64,000 nucleotides of DNA, from the NCBI GenBank assembly GCA_024867545.1, contig JANFNE010000014.1:114937-178936 (forward strand), written 5' to 3'. This DNA is from Phytopythium helicoides. Lineage: Eukaryota; Oomycota; Peronosporomycetes; Pythiales; Pythiaceae. The translations under genes and the position numbers were made by a program. Shown here piece after piece: positions 54,101-64,000 of this stretch. Positions within the stretch are counted from its first letter, which is position 1, and every line of letters starts with the position of its first letter. The notes under the pieces are model-generated. The model made no database searches. It saw nothing but the letters and a program-made list of their open reading frames with translations, and was not told where the DNA came from.

Positions 54101-54636
54101 AAAAGTAGGTACTGCGGGCTCGAATCGTGAGAAGGGCCAAAGGAAAGGAAAAGATTGTGCTCGATGCAACCTGATCGCTGGCTGTTGCGGATTGGGGGCT
54201 ACAGTAGCTGGTCGACGGTATACTCTGTGCAAGGCGTTGCGGGCGGCGACATGCGGGCTCTCAATTCCTCGCTCGAGACGCGGCCAGTGCATACAAACAC
54301 GCCTCATTGGCATCAGCTTCCAGTCGAGGGAGCTCCCGCGGCTCGAGGCGGACCTGCTAGCCCAATTGCGGCAGCATTTCGACGGTTTTTGCCTGTGGGG
54401 GGACACGGTAGAGCGAGCGGCTTCAACATCGTTCGGGCGTGCAATGAGGTCACGTCACCGACACATGAACAGTGGCAGAGCATGACCCCGCTACGAATTA
54501 ATAACCTGCGCGGTTTTGCGTGCCGAGATAGCAGAAAACAGGATGCAAATTGCACTAGCGAACGAAAAGTGAGAACTATCGTGTGGGAATCAAAGAGGCC
54601 GAAGCATTTGGTATGCATGATCGAACCATCGATGGT

Positions 54637-56050
54637 TCATACAATGAAACTGTTGGCACATTCGGTTGATACGCGTCTGGTGCGTCCTCTACAATCCAGC
54701 AACCCCTGGTCGCTCACTATGAAGCCGAACGTTGATCCGCACGACAGGCCCAAAAACAGGAACCACGCCATTACCGCGCCGCCCGACTCGCGGTCCTCCG
54801 GTTTGAGAAGCGAAGGAGCCTTACCGATCGTCACCGTCGACAGCAGACCGTTCGAGATGCCAACGAGGTAGTTGAGCACGATGTTGTACGCAACCGAGCT
54901 GATGGTATGAGAGCCAAACGAGTAGAAATCGGTGCCACCGACGCCCATAAGCAGCAGCGGGATAAAGCCGATTCGAATTATCGAGATCACCAGCGCCCAC
55001 TCCATGCGGAAGAACTGGTACACCGACGCCAGTAGTCAAGAGACGACCCATCCAATCACCCTAGTCATAGCCGCCGATGATACCAGGCGAGCAGTACCAG
55101 GTGCTCGTCAGCGTGTGCGACTCCTCACTGTAGGGAGGGAAAAGGTTGCGTGAGCCAGCGCAACCAAAGCCGGGAAACACGGACAGCGACACGAAGAAAA
55201 CCAGGAACTGAGCGATTGCCGGCACCCAAATGATCTTGAATATGCGCGTCAGGTTCAAGACAGTCTCGAAAGGCGACATCGTCGTCAGGTTCTCGTCCTT
55301 GGCCGACTGCTCGTTACGGTCCATCAGGAACTTCACGCACGGCACCTGGATCAGGTAGCGGTACAATCCCACAGCCACGACGATGACCACACACAGCAGT
55401 CCAAAGAAGAGGTAGAAGGCAAGCTTGTCCGAGCTCGACGTCTGATGCACACCACCAACTGCCAGACGAAGAATCGTCAGAATAGTGATATTCAGCACAC
55501 CGGCAGTGCCGTTGCCGATCTGGACGGCCGAAGTGAACTTGGGCTTGCGCAGAAGAGCAGCAAACGTGTAGTACGTCGACTCAGTGAGCGAGTTGCAGCA
55601 GCCGACGAGGCCGAAGCAAATGAGAACGAGGATGGCGCCGGTCTTGTCACTCGAGAAATCGATCGCACTGAAGACCATGATGAGAATGGCGAGGGTGAGA
55701 AATCCTGCATAGCCGACGTGAACGCGCATACGCTGGCCGAGCTTCTTGTCTAGACCAAACAACATCTGCACGCTTTGACCGAGGAACATGGGCCAGCACG
55801 TGCAGAGTGTCGTGAGGAACGAAAAGTCGAGACCCGAGTTGGCGAAGCGCGTCTGATAAAACGTCTGCGCGCTGAGGCACGAGTAGTACGCCCACAGCAC
55901 GGATCCGTTGAGGAACATGAGCGAGAAGAAGATGAAGCGTTCGTTCTTGACGAAGTCTTGGTAGATCTCCTCGGGCATGCCATCACGTCCTTCCTCTAGC
56001 TCCGAGGGAGTCTCAACGATGAGCTTGTCAGTCTTGTTTGGCGACTCCAT
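54637..56050 (-). pseudogene. ENT nucleoside transporter, array copy D (nonsense plus frameshift)
   Basis: It starts like copy B (MESPNKTDKLIVETPSELEE, ATG at 56050) and is colinear with copy C. In the segment GGYDYGDWMGRL the second Tyr codon is TAG at 55061-55063. About 40 bp later an extra C near 55022 shifts the frame. The C-terminal ENT signature persists (LLKPEDRESGGAVMAW, about 54785), but the normal end GLL-GL-stop is lost and the frame runs on to 54637. A substitution plus an indel plus a lost stop argue for a true pseudogene. Confidence 0.82.
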
Positions 56051-56123
56051 CGCAGAAACAGGAGGGAGCTGCTGTTGCTACTGCTGCTACTGCTGAAGTG
56101 GGGACTCGCTTGTGACTATCGAC

Positions 56124-56139
56124 GCAAATTTCAGAATGA
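56124..56139 (-). promoter_or_regulatory. Initiator of ENT copy D
   Basis: On the minus strand TCATTCTGAAATTTGC, about 75-90 bp before the ATG, closely matching copies B and C. It is retained although the gene is broken. Confidence 0.6.
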
Positions 56140-56300
56140 AGAAGGGCGAGCGAGATAACCAATGGTCTCAGCAAGGTCGCCTTGAGCCAACGACTCTCGC
56201 CCTGTTGTGCTTGCAGTCTGCGTGCTGTCACGCAGACACGGACGCGAACGCGGTCACATTCACGGTGGCATGGCAACGCCGATGACTCCGTCTCTGTTGG

Positions 56301-56347
56301 TCCGCATAGCCGGGGGGTTGAAGTTGGTGAAGCATACTTTGATCAAG
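56301..56347 (-). promoter_or_regulatory. Upstream element shared by ENT copies C and D (D)
   Basis: Plus strand TCCGCATAGCCGGGGGG ... GCATACTTTGATCAAG, homologous to 54053-54100. It lies about 250-300 bp upstream of copy D. Confidence 0.5.
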
Positions 56348-56717
56348 TGTTTGCTGGTGCAGTGACTGGTGCAGCGACAGGAAGCTTCGCATGAAGATTG
56401 CGGCGGACAGCGGGTTTGCACAATGAGGGCTCGCTCGCCTGAAGTAAACGTCATCTCGGCCATTTCAGGCGAGAATTGCAGGCGCACTTCGTTTCGCACT
56501 GGAAAAGGCGGCTCATGCATAGTGAGCAACATGATTGTTTCATCCATCCAGTCCAGTAGCTGCATCTCAACAAGTTAATCGCTTCAAAAATCTAAACACA
56601 AGCGACACGAGTTGAATCAAGCGGGCTAATACATTTAAATGTACCCGCATGATGCGGGTTGGCGGCAGTAGCCTACTCCGTTCGTTTGCTGGGAAATTCA
56701 GCGCCAAGGGCGTCGAC

Positions 56718-58080
56718 TTACAGACCAAGAAGGTCGTACTCGCTGACGAAAAAGCCAAAAGTAGCACCAACCGATAGGACCGAGGAACAGGAACCATGCC
56801 ATGAGAGCACCACCAGACTCACGGTCTTCCGGCTTCAGGAGCGAAGGAGCCTTACCGATCGTCACCGTCGCAACCAAGCCGTTCGTGATACCAATGAGGT
56901 AGTTGAGCACGATGCTGTACGCAATCGATCCCATGATGTTCGAGCCAAACGAGTAGAGGCTGGTTCCGGCAACACCCATAAGCAGCAACGGAATGAAAGC
57001 TATACGAAGAATAGAGCAACCGAGGGCCCACTCCATGCGGAAGAACTGGTACACGACGCCAGTAGTCAACAGACGACCCATCCAGTCACCGTAGTCGTAA
57101 GCACCAACGATACCAGGCGAGCAGAACCACGTGTCGGTGAGATCGTGGGAGACGTCGCTGTAGGGAGGGTACAGGTTGCGTGCAGCGTCGCAACCAAATC
57201 CCGGAAACACGGCAAGCGACACGAAGAAGACCAGGAACTGCGTGATAGCAGGCACCCAAATGATCTTGAAAATGCGAGCCAGGTTGCAGATCGTCTCCCA
57301 CGGCGACATCGTAGTCAGATTCTCGTCCTTGGCCGACTGCTCGTTACGGTCCATCAGGAACTTCACGCACGGCACCTGGATCAGGTAGCGGTACAGCAGA
57401 ACGGCGGCAATGATCACCACACACAGCAGTCCGAAGAAGAGGTAGAACGCCAGCGTGTCCGAGCTCGACGTAGCGTGAGTGCCGCCAACTGCCAGACGCA
57501 GAATCGTCAGCACCGTAATGTTGATCACACCGGCAGTGCCGTTGCCGATCTGGACGGCCGAAGTGAACTTGGGCTTGTGCAGGAGAGCAGCAAATGTGTA
57601 GTACGTCGACTCGGTGAGCGAGTTGCAGCAGCCGATGAGACCGAAGCAAATGAGAACGAGAATGGCGCCAGTCTTGTCACTTGAGAAGTTGACAGCGCTG
57701 AAAATCATGATAAGGATCGCCAGGATCAGAAATCCTGCATAGCCGACGTGAACGCGGAGACGCTGGCCGAGTTTCTTGTCAAGACCAAACACCATCTGAA
57801 TTGTCTGGCCGACCCACATGGGCCAGCACGTGCAGAGCGTCGTGAGGAACGAGAAGTCGAGGCCCGAGTTCGTGAAACGGTCCTCGTAGAAGTTCTGGGC
57901 ACTCAGACACGAGTAGTACGCCCACAGTACGGATCCGTTCAGGAACATGAGCGAGAAGTAGATGAAGCGCTCGTTCTTGACGAAATCTTGGTAGATCTCC
58001 TCGGGCATGCCATCACGTCCATCTTCTAGCTCGGAAGGCGTCTGGACGATGAGTTTATCGGTCTTGCTCGGCGACTCCAT
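56718..58080 (-). CDS. ENT nucleoside transporter, array copy E, C-terminal one-base insertion
   Basis: It is close to copy C, with ATG at 58080 (MESPSKTDKLIVQTPSELED). It differs in helix 7 onward (FPGFGCDAARNLYPPYSDVS). An extra G at about 56777-56778 (plus strand) puts the last helix out of frame. Without it the reading continues as LSVGATFGFFVSEYDLLGL to a TAA at 56718-56720, like the other copies. As it stands the protein carries an unrelated basic tail and ends near 56698. The single-base, G-run context suggests a sequence error. Confidence 0.82.
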
Positions 58081-58130
58081 CGTTTGTCTCTGTCGAGTGG
58101 ACTCGCTGGTGTTGCGCCTTGGAGCTCCGA

Positions 58131-58143
58131 TTGAGGAATGACT
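58131..58143 (-). promoter_or_regulatory. Probable initiator of ENT copy E
   Basis: On the minus strand GTCATTCCTCAAT, about 50 bp before the ATG; it matches the first part of the oomycete initiator. Confidence 0.5.
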
Positions 58144-61083
58144 CTGACTAGCTACCTCAAAGTCTCCCCGGCTAGTCGGTGCTACCGATCGATAGGTGGC
58201 CACGGAATCGTGGGAGGAGTCAGTGGCGGTATGTACGTACGAGCAACCCAGCAGCCTACGCAGCGTATCGGCGGGACAAAGAGGATGAGAATGCCAATCG
58301 TGCTGGATGGCGAGAAAGCGTTTGGGCCGCGAAGTATACTAAAAACAGCTATAATGTGCGTACGTCACTGAGAAGGGCCAAAAAGAGCGAAAAAGATCGC
58401 TGCACATGGTGCTGCCCGATCCTGCTGCATTTTCGAGCCGAGTTGCTGCATCAGGGACGAAAGGGGCGCTCGAGTGTTCTAGAGAGCTACCTACTCGAAG
58501 ATGCAGTGGGCGAGCACGGTTTGCACTAAACACTCGATTCCTGGAGCTCCGCACTCGAACAAAGAGTCGCTTTAGAGTTTTCTACTCTGAGCTTCTCGCC
58601 TCTGGCTTTTGCTTGTGCATTCACGCCTGCATCGCCCTCGCTTCCACTCCTAACGGTACTACAATGCCTTATGAAAGTCAGGCTGACGGTTTCTGACTAC
58701 GCACTTTGACCTTGAGCGGTATCCTCGAGGCCATTTCACCGTCTCGAGTTCCCCCGCAGGCATGACTTCCAGATAGTCAGAACGCAAATTGCCATTTCGA
58801 TCATTCGAAAAAAAGTGTCGAAATGTGCCAAATGCACTACCTGGAATTCTGGAAGTCGAGTGGTTGCCAAATGAGGGGGTGACCTCGCAGAGCCAGGCGA
58901 CAAATCCGACTCTTTTGACGTACGGTAACAGTGCCTTGCAGTTCAGAAATAAACAGCAGTACAGTATACACATACACACATCAAGTCTACGATTTTCCTC
59001 AATTTTCAGCCTCGCCATACAAACTCCAGTCATGTTGGAAAGTCTGTGAACATTTTCCGCCGGCTGCAAGCCCGAGGCTCCGATCGCCCGCTTGCTCTAG
59101 TCGTGTGCTGTCCTTGACGTGCTGAGAGTGGTGCCGAAGACGCTCGGGTATCGGCGGAGAGATGTTGATGGCTCACAGCGGAGAATGCCTGGCTTCCCAA
59201 GGGAGCTGCGCTGGTATCGCGCGGCGTTCTTTCGGTTCGTATTCAAAGCAATACGCGCTGAATGCGAGGACCTCGCATGCATGCGAGTCGGAGCTCCTCT
59301 CCACTAGGTCAAGCAGGAGGGATGCGCGCCACATACAGAGCTTCATACAAATCGGAGCGCTTTCCGCTGTTGGCTACGCTGCAGGTGCCACTTCACTTTC
59401 CGTGAATGTGTGCCCAGGAGCCTCAAAGCTGCGCCTCTCTCGAGGCCGCCACCTCAGATGATCAAGCGATAAATCGACGTGAGTGCTCCGTGGCGAGCTG
59501 CGCGTCGATAACCTGGCCACCCTCTGTGCGGCGTCTTGTGTGAGTTTCGGAATCAACAGAACCCACAGGCGGTGTGCAAGCAGAGGCGCCACCCTTCACG
59601 GTCGTCGGCTTGCAGCGGCCGAGCAGACACGCGGGATGTGCATCCGCGGTGACGCAGACTGCGTGTCACCGTCTACCGCCACCCTCCGGCCAATCGACTG
59701 GTGCCAGGACGACTGACATGAAGCCGCCGTCATCTCCACCAAAAACGGGTCGATCGAAATGCTGACGCTGTCCCGCCGTTTTACAGAACACGGGCTCCGC
59801 GGGCCTGGCGACGGGCACCAGAGACCTCGGAGCAGCTCACTCGAGGCCCCAGGCCACCTACCGTCAACATGTATCCGGCCAAAAGCGCTCGAGCACTCTC
59901 GTCCACTCACTCCATCTCGGCCTCACGCGATCGATTGGATCGGTCGTCTCAGCCTGCGGACGAATCGAACGTAACGCGGGGATGGGCGGCACAAGTCGCC
60001 CGTGGCGTGCCACGCTGTGGCCACACGACGGTACTCTCGATATCCACTAGATTGTGTGTGCACTTGCACCGCACCGCAGACGCGCGCAGGCCGCGTTTCT
60101 CTCTCGCTGACTGGGTCCGGTGCCCTGCCACGCGGTACACCTCGGCAGCACCGCTGCAAGGGTGGTTGTCGTTTGCGGCAGCTGCCTGTATTGTACACAC
60201 TCGAGCGACATTGCATCTCCGCTCTTTGCAGCAAAGTCGATGCTAGCAGCTCCATCTCTACACGCTGCAGAGCATCCGGAAAGTCCGCTCAAGAGAGGCT
60301 GCAACTGCTTGAGCTCCATGCCTCGCTTGGGCTCGACAAATTGCAGCCCGCATGCGACGAGTCTGAAGTTCTCCTCCCACTCGAGACTCGCGGCGGCAAT
60401 CTGTCGACGAATGGCCGCGTGTCGTTGCGCCGCGAATCGTCAACTGGTTGCACTTGAAGAGCGAGGTAAGCAAACAGGCAGCAGATCGCTGTCACACGGC
60501 GCTGACTGCTTGAACTTCAGCCAGATGCAAGGTGTTTGCGCCTATGGCAAGCGGTGAGTCAGTCATCACCTCCCAGGTTTACCCATGTAGTGCACCTGCG
60601 CCTCTGCGTCGTGCTGACTCAATGCGTGCTCGCTTGATTTTGACGGTACTATGCAGAGCCAAGCTCGCCGAAAACGCTTGACCGCATCACCATCGCCTCT
60701 GATTGCCCCCATCGTTCCGAGAACGCTCGGGCGGTTAGCGCCTTGGTGTTTTTGGAGCCAAACTGCCGGCAGCAGCAAGCTCGCTGACAGGAATAGCGAA
60801 GACCATGGCAGGTGCGGATACGGTTATCAGATCTGGTTTCAACGCGAAACCGCTAATCATCGGCGCTTGGCGGTGTTGCAGTGCAGCTGCTAGCTCTCTC
60901 AAAGCGGGTCGAAGAAGCGCACAACGATCCGCAAGGTCGGGGCTCGACACTGAAATAGCCAGCGTCGTGAAGGCTCCAGACTGCATGCCAACGGCGCTCT
61001 AACTGCCGTCGAGCCCCCCGAGCCCTGGATAGTTCAAGCCCCAGTTCTCCATTTCTCTCTTCTCGCTCTTCTGATACTCCAGC
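58144..61083. other. Long intergenic stretch, no recognisable gene
   Basis: About 2.9 kb without a family I can name. Short open frames overlap on both strands, the longest about 150 codons at 60002-60557, with no motif. The first 300 bp share blocks with the promoter of ENT copy C. No transposase, reverse transcriptase, tRNA or rRNA signal is visible. Confidence 0.5.
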
Positions 61084-63157
61084 ATGAAAAACGACCTCAT
61101 GGAATCCTCCGCACGTGAAAACAGCCAGTCCTCGGTGTCTGGGCACGTTCATCTAGATCTCACCACTGACAACCGGCTGGATCCGGCAACGGTGCTATCG
61201 GACGATGAGCAGCCACGAGCTCAACACCACTCGTTGATCCTGATCCTGCAGCACGATCCTTCTTTCCCGACACTTCCAAGGACGAGCAAGAGCGTTACGA
61301 GAGGAAGCGCAAGACTCTGATCTTGTCGGCTGGTATCTCGGGCCGTCGGAACGGCGGCTGGTGATCGCCACACTTGCGACGGCCATCAAATCCACCACCA
61401 CGGAGAGCGCGAGTACGACCACTAGTGATGCAGCTAGCAAGTCTGCAGAGCCCACAAACACCACAAACCCAACGCTCCAGCCGTCTACTTTCAGTGAAGC
61501 TACGAGTGATGAAGACACAAGTGAGAACACCGTCACGCAGCCTCCGACGTCAAAAATTCCCGCACTGACCGAAGGCTCCCTAGCGGACTCGAGTGAAAGT
61601 AGCTCCTCTGTTGTAGAAGCAGCTGGGATTCTCAACAGCAGCCAAAGCGCCACGGGAAATGGAAGTACCGTATCCGCAACGACACTCCCAGGAACTTGCA
61701 CTCTCGATACGTCAATGGACTCGCATCTGCTGCACGTCAAGTGCCCATTCGCTTCCAACGCCAATGCAGGTTTTGCCATGGACAAGCCATGTCTAGCGGG
61801 GGAAACGTGCGTCTACGCATGCGAACCGCCATACGTTTGCACCGAGAACGGCTTTCTCTGACACGGACTGCGTTCCTTACCTTGGTCGATGCGACCCTTA
61901 CTCGGCTTCGACATACTCGGGAGGACTGAGGTGCAATGCTGACGGATCGGTGTCTCGTGCATTTCCCGACAAGCCATTGTGCGCGCTTGGTCTCAATACT
62001 TCATTCGTTACTAGTTCCGTCCGCGGCATCATTCGTCCTGCCAGACGGTTATCCTGGCAACGAAGCTCCAATGAACGGCATTGAACTGCGCCGTGGAGAC
62101 ATCAAGCAGCTCACGTCCTTCCCCAATGGTACTGGCACGGCCACTCACAGCCATTTCTACGTTAGCATCGCCTACGCTAAAGCTGGACGGGATACGGTTT
62201 GCCAGTGGAACTATGACCCTCTGTCGCTCAACAGCGGTGGCGGGACGCCATGCCGTACGTCGTCGGTGGCGGCGCACTCGCCGGTCACGCTTCTCCGAGT
62301 GCGGGCAGCACAACCTTGCTTTTGGAGACAACTTTGATTTCCGCAAACCCTACTCGGGACTGCCAACGTACGGCGTGCGAGTACGCAACTGCAATGATAT
62401 TACATGCGGCGACATTCAGTGCGACGCGACCTACCGCTTAAACAATGTGTCTGGCGAGCTAGAAAGCTACTGGGCTGTGTACAACACCATCTATGGCAAC
62501 GACACGGTCGGGTGCGTTGCTGACGCCGTGCGAGGCAACTCTTGGTCGGGACTGGCGCGCGATACGGACAAGTTCACCCAATTCGAGCTTTACCCGATCG
62601 ACCTTTCCACCGGCAAGCAGATGTCCAATTGCTCGACGTGTTCGGCCTCCTCCATGTTTGACGCCTCTCGATGTTTGAAGCTGCGAGACACCACACCTGC
62701 TCGCTTTGGTACTGGAGCAAACCCCGCGTTGTTCGTGTGTACGCCTACTGGTGGCGCTCTAGCACTCGCATCGAAGCTCGTAACGCTCGCGGCATCGACG
62801 TCCAGCGCGAAGGACAGTAGCGAAACCACGACGGTCACCACTACCTCATCGAGCATCGTGGCCGTGCAGGTCGTGGCCATATTTGCACTCTGCGCTGTGG
62901 CAACACTCATGGTCGTTGCGTTCGTGCGACTCGTGCGGCAGCACGTGGTAGGGTACGCATTGCGTGGTAGCGAGAGCTGCATTGAGACGCCCAAGGATGC
63001 GTTGCCAGATCCGTTGGCACCCGAGCACTGCCGTGAGAACACAAAAGACGCTACGGACGACGACGGCATGGAAGAGCTGCGAGCTGCTACGCCCATTAGA
63101 CGCAAGAGCGCCCATGCCCAGCTCCAGCGCGGCGACTTTGCGCCGCTCGAAGAGTGA
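61084..63157 (+). CDS. SUN-family (SIM1/SUN4, GH132-like) wall protein with membrane anchor, frame broken
   Basis: Homologue of fungal SUN-domain proteins (beta-glucosidase-like, wall remodelling). An acidic N-terminus (MKNDLMESSARENSQ, ATG 61084) and a Lys/Arg-rich stretch (about 61290) precede a long Ser/Thr-rich region (61390-61690). The SUN domain follows: HVKCPFASNANAGFAMDKPC (about 61735), CVYACEPPYVC, YSGGLRCNADGSVSRAFPDK (about 61910), PGNEAPMNGIELRRGD (about 62055), VCQWNYDPLS, FGDNFDFRKPYSGLPTYGV (about 62325) and CGDIQC. A Ser/Thr stalk, one helix (VAVQVVAIFALCAVATLMVV, about 62865) and a cytoplasmic tail end at 63157. The frame changes at about 61255, 61340, 61860, 62020 and 62260-62300. 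Introns are not evident at most of these. Strong conservation on both sides of each break favours indel errors, but a decaying gene is possible. Confidence 0.72.
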
Positions 63158-63491
63158 GTGGCGCCGATCGGAATGGTTTTCCGCATTGTATGTATTGCGA
63201 ATTCATTGTCTAGACAGCACATCTTGTGTCTTGTGTTGGAACAATGCCTCGTCTTCATCATCGCCATGGTGTTTCACCTTCGATCGGTCTATCACACATT
63301 TCAAAGGGGATCCACGAGAAATAATACTATGGCGGCAAGACGATGCCGCTTACGAAGGATGAAAGACGAATGCTAGACGGAGCTACAGTACTACTGCGGT
63401 GGCGACGACAAGACTTACTGCCATCCCACGAACAACGCAACCCTGATAAGGAAGGGACGGAGCACATGAGCTCCACGCCCCGGGTCGTCCA
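63158..63491. other. Intergenic between SUN protein and SMC6 3' ends
   Basis: These 334 bp lie between two converging genes. No gene or repeat is evident; short open frames lack motifs. Confidence 0.4.
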
Positions 63492-64000
63492 TTAGGTACC
63501 TGCATTCAGGCGGTCACGAGGCGGGTCCATCTTCTGGATTTTCACCATCGGGTCTCGTCGCAGCGCACTGAACAAGGCACACCAAATCGCATTGGGTGAG
63601 GCCACCCGCCGTTTACAACAACAAACACCCCAACAACAGAAAAACACATACCTGAGATCGTTCGGGGTGACAAAGATGAACTGCTTGCCAGCATCTCGCT
63701 TAGCGGCGTCCACCAGCAACTGGATTGTCATATCGCGGTTCACCGAATCCATGAACACGTCAAACTCGTCCATGACTCGGAAAGGACACTCGATACTTTG
63801 ACCGAGCGCCAGCAGCAGCGACACTTGCGTGTACGATCGCTCACACGCCCGACAGCTCCTTCATGTCGGTCACCTGCGACGCCTTCGAGAGACCCTCTTC
63901 GTTGTGCAGTACAGCAATGTCAAGCAACTGATCATCGTGCCGGAACTTGAGCTTGCCAGCAAAGTCATTGATGCACATAAACTTGTTGAACTCCATCGAG
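63492..64000 (-). CDS. SMC6: SMC6, C-terminal part (runs off the window)
   Basis: This is the C-terminal ATPase head of structural maintenance of chromosomes 6, partner of SMC5 in DNA repair. From the window edge it reads MEFNKFMCINDFAGKLKFRH, then VTDMKELSGG-like signature sequence (about 63855) and SLLLALGQSIECPFRVMDEFDVFMD, the Walker B/D-loop region (about 63790). KQFIFVTPNDL follows at about 63670, then an intron of about 100 bp (GTATGT to TTCAG, about 63658-63571). The last exon ends KIQKMDPPRDRLNAG at the stop at 63492. The ABC signature (LSGGER in the family) reads LSGV-stop here because of one extra base at about 63852, a probable sequence error in an essential gene. Confidence 0.85.

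Noticed and set aside
60002..60557. Overlapping 100-150 codon open frames in the 58-61 kb stretch
   Set aside because: They are present on both strands, with no conserved motif and no initiator; treated as chance.

Overview
The window looks like nuclear DNA of an oomycete (Peronosporales or Pythiales, Phytophthora/Pythium-like). The grounds are short GT-AG introns of about 60-80 bp, tightly packed genes on both strands, and start-proximal initiators of the TCATTYYNCAWTT type. The gene content also fits: a P4-ATPase/guanylyl cyclase fusion, a PACRG-like axonemal gene fitting a flagellated zoospore, a SUN-family (GH132-like) wall protein, ankyrin proteins with EGC-type repeats, and tandem transporter arrays. 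Species and chromosome cannot be named from the sequence alone.

Layout. 1-3.6 kb: a decayed LtaS-like sulfatase/phosphoglycerol transferase; an intact relative lies at 29.4-32.0 kb. 4.2-12.8 kb: conserved housekeeping genes on the minus strand (PACRGL, an FBXO9-type F-box protein, a WDR7/rabconnectin-3 beta homologue). 13.4-21.5 kb: a giant flippase-guanylyl cyclase. 21.5-23.7 kb: non-coding, with a trinucleotide run. 23.7-27.2 kb: a 1,649-bp inverted duplication with one glycosyltransferase gene per arm, tail to tail around a 228-bp spacer. 27.3-29.1 kb: relics of a secretory lipase and of a repeat-rich protein. 33.0-35.8 kb: a membrane alpha/beta hydrolase with a MORN-like segment. 35.9-37.6 kb: GPHR/GPR89. 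37.7-39.0 kb: SNAPC3. 39.7-40.9 kb: a PLP aminotransferase. 41.3-44.8 kb: three related ankyrin genes. 45.4-46.9 kb: an MFS sugar transporter. 47.0-47.9 kb: the C-terminal stump of a GMC oxidoreductase. 48.0-58.1 kb: five tandem equilibrative nucleoside transporters. 58.1-61.1 kb: about 3 kb without a recognisable gene. 61.1-63.2 kb: a SUN-family protein. 63.5-64.0 kb: the 3' end of SMC6, running off the window.

The most striking system is the flippase-cyclase. A P4-ATPase with its catalytic motifs present is followed by two six-helix membrane modules, each ending in a class III cyclase domain. The catalytic residues are split between the two domains in the reverse order of mammalian adenylyl cyclases. 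This suggests one protein linking phospholipid flipping to cGMP production.

Many conserved genes are interrupted by one-base frame changes (PACRGL, FBXO9, WDR7, the cyclase, ankyrin 3, three transporters, SUN, SMC6), whereas others nearby are clean. I read most of these as residual assembly indels. The first sulfatase, transporter copy D, the lipase and the GMC stump look more like real pseudogenes.
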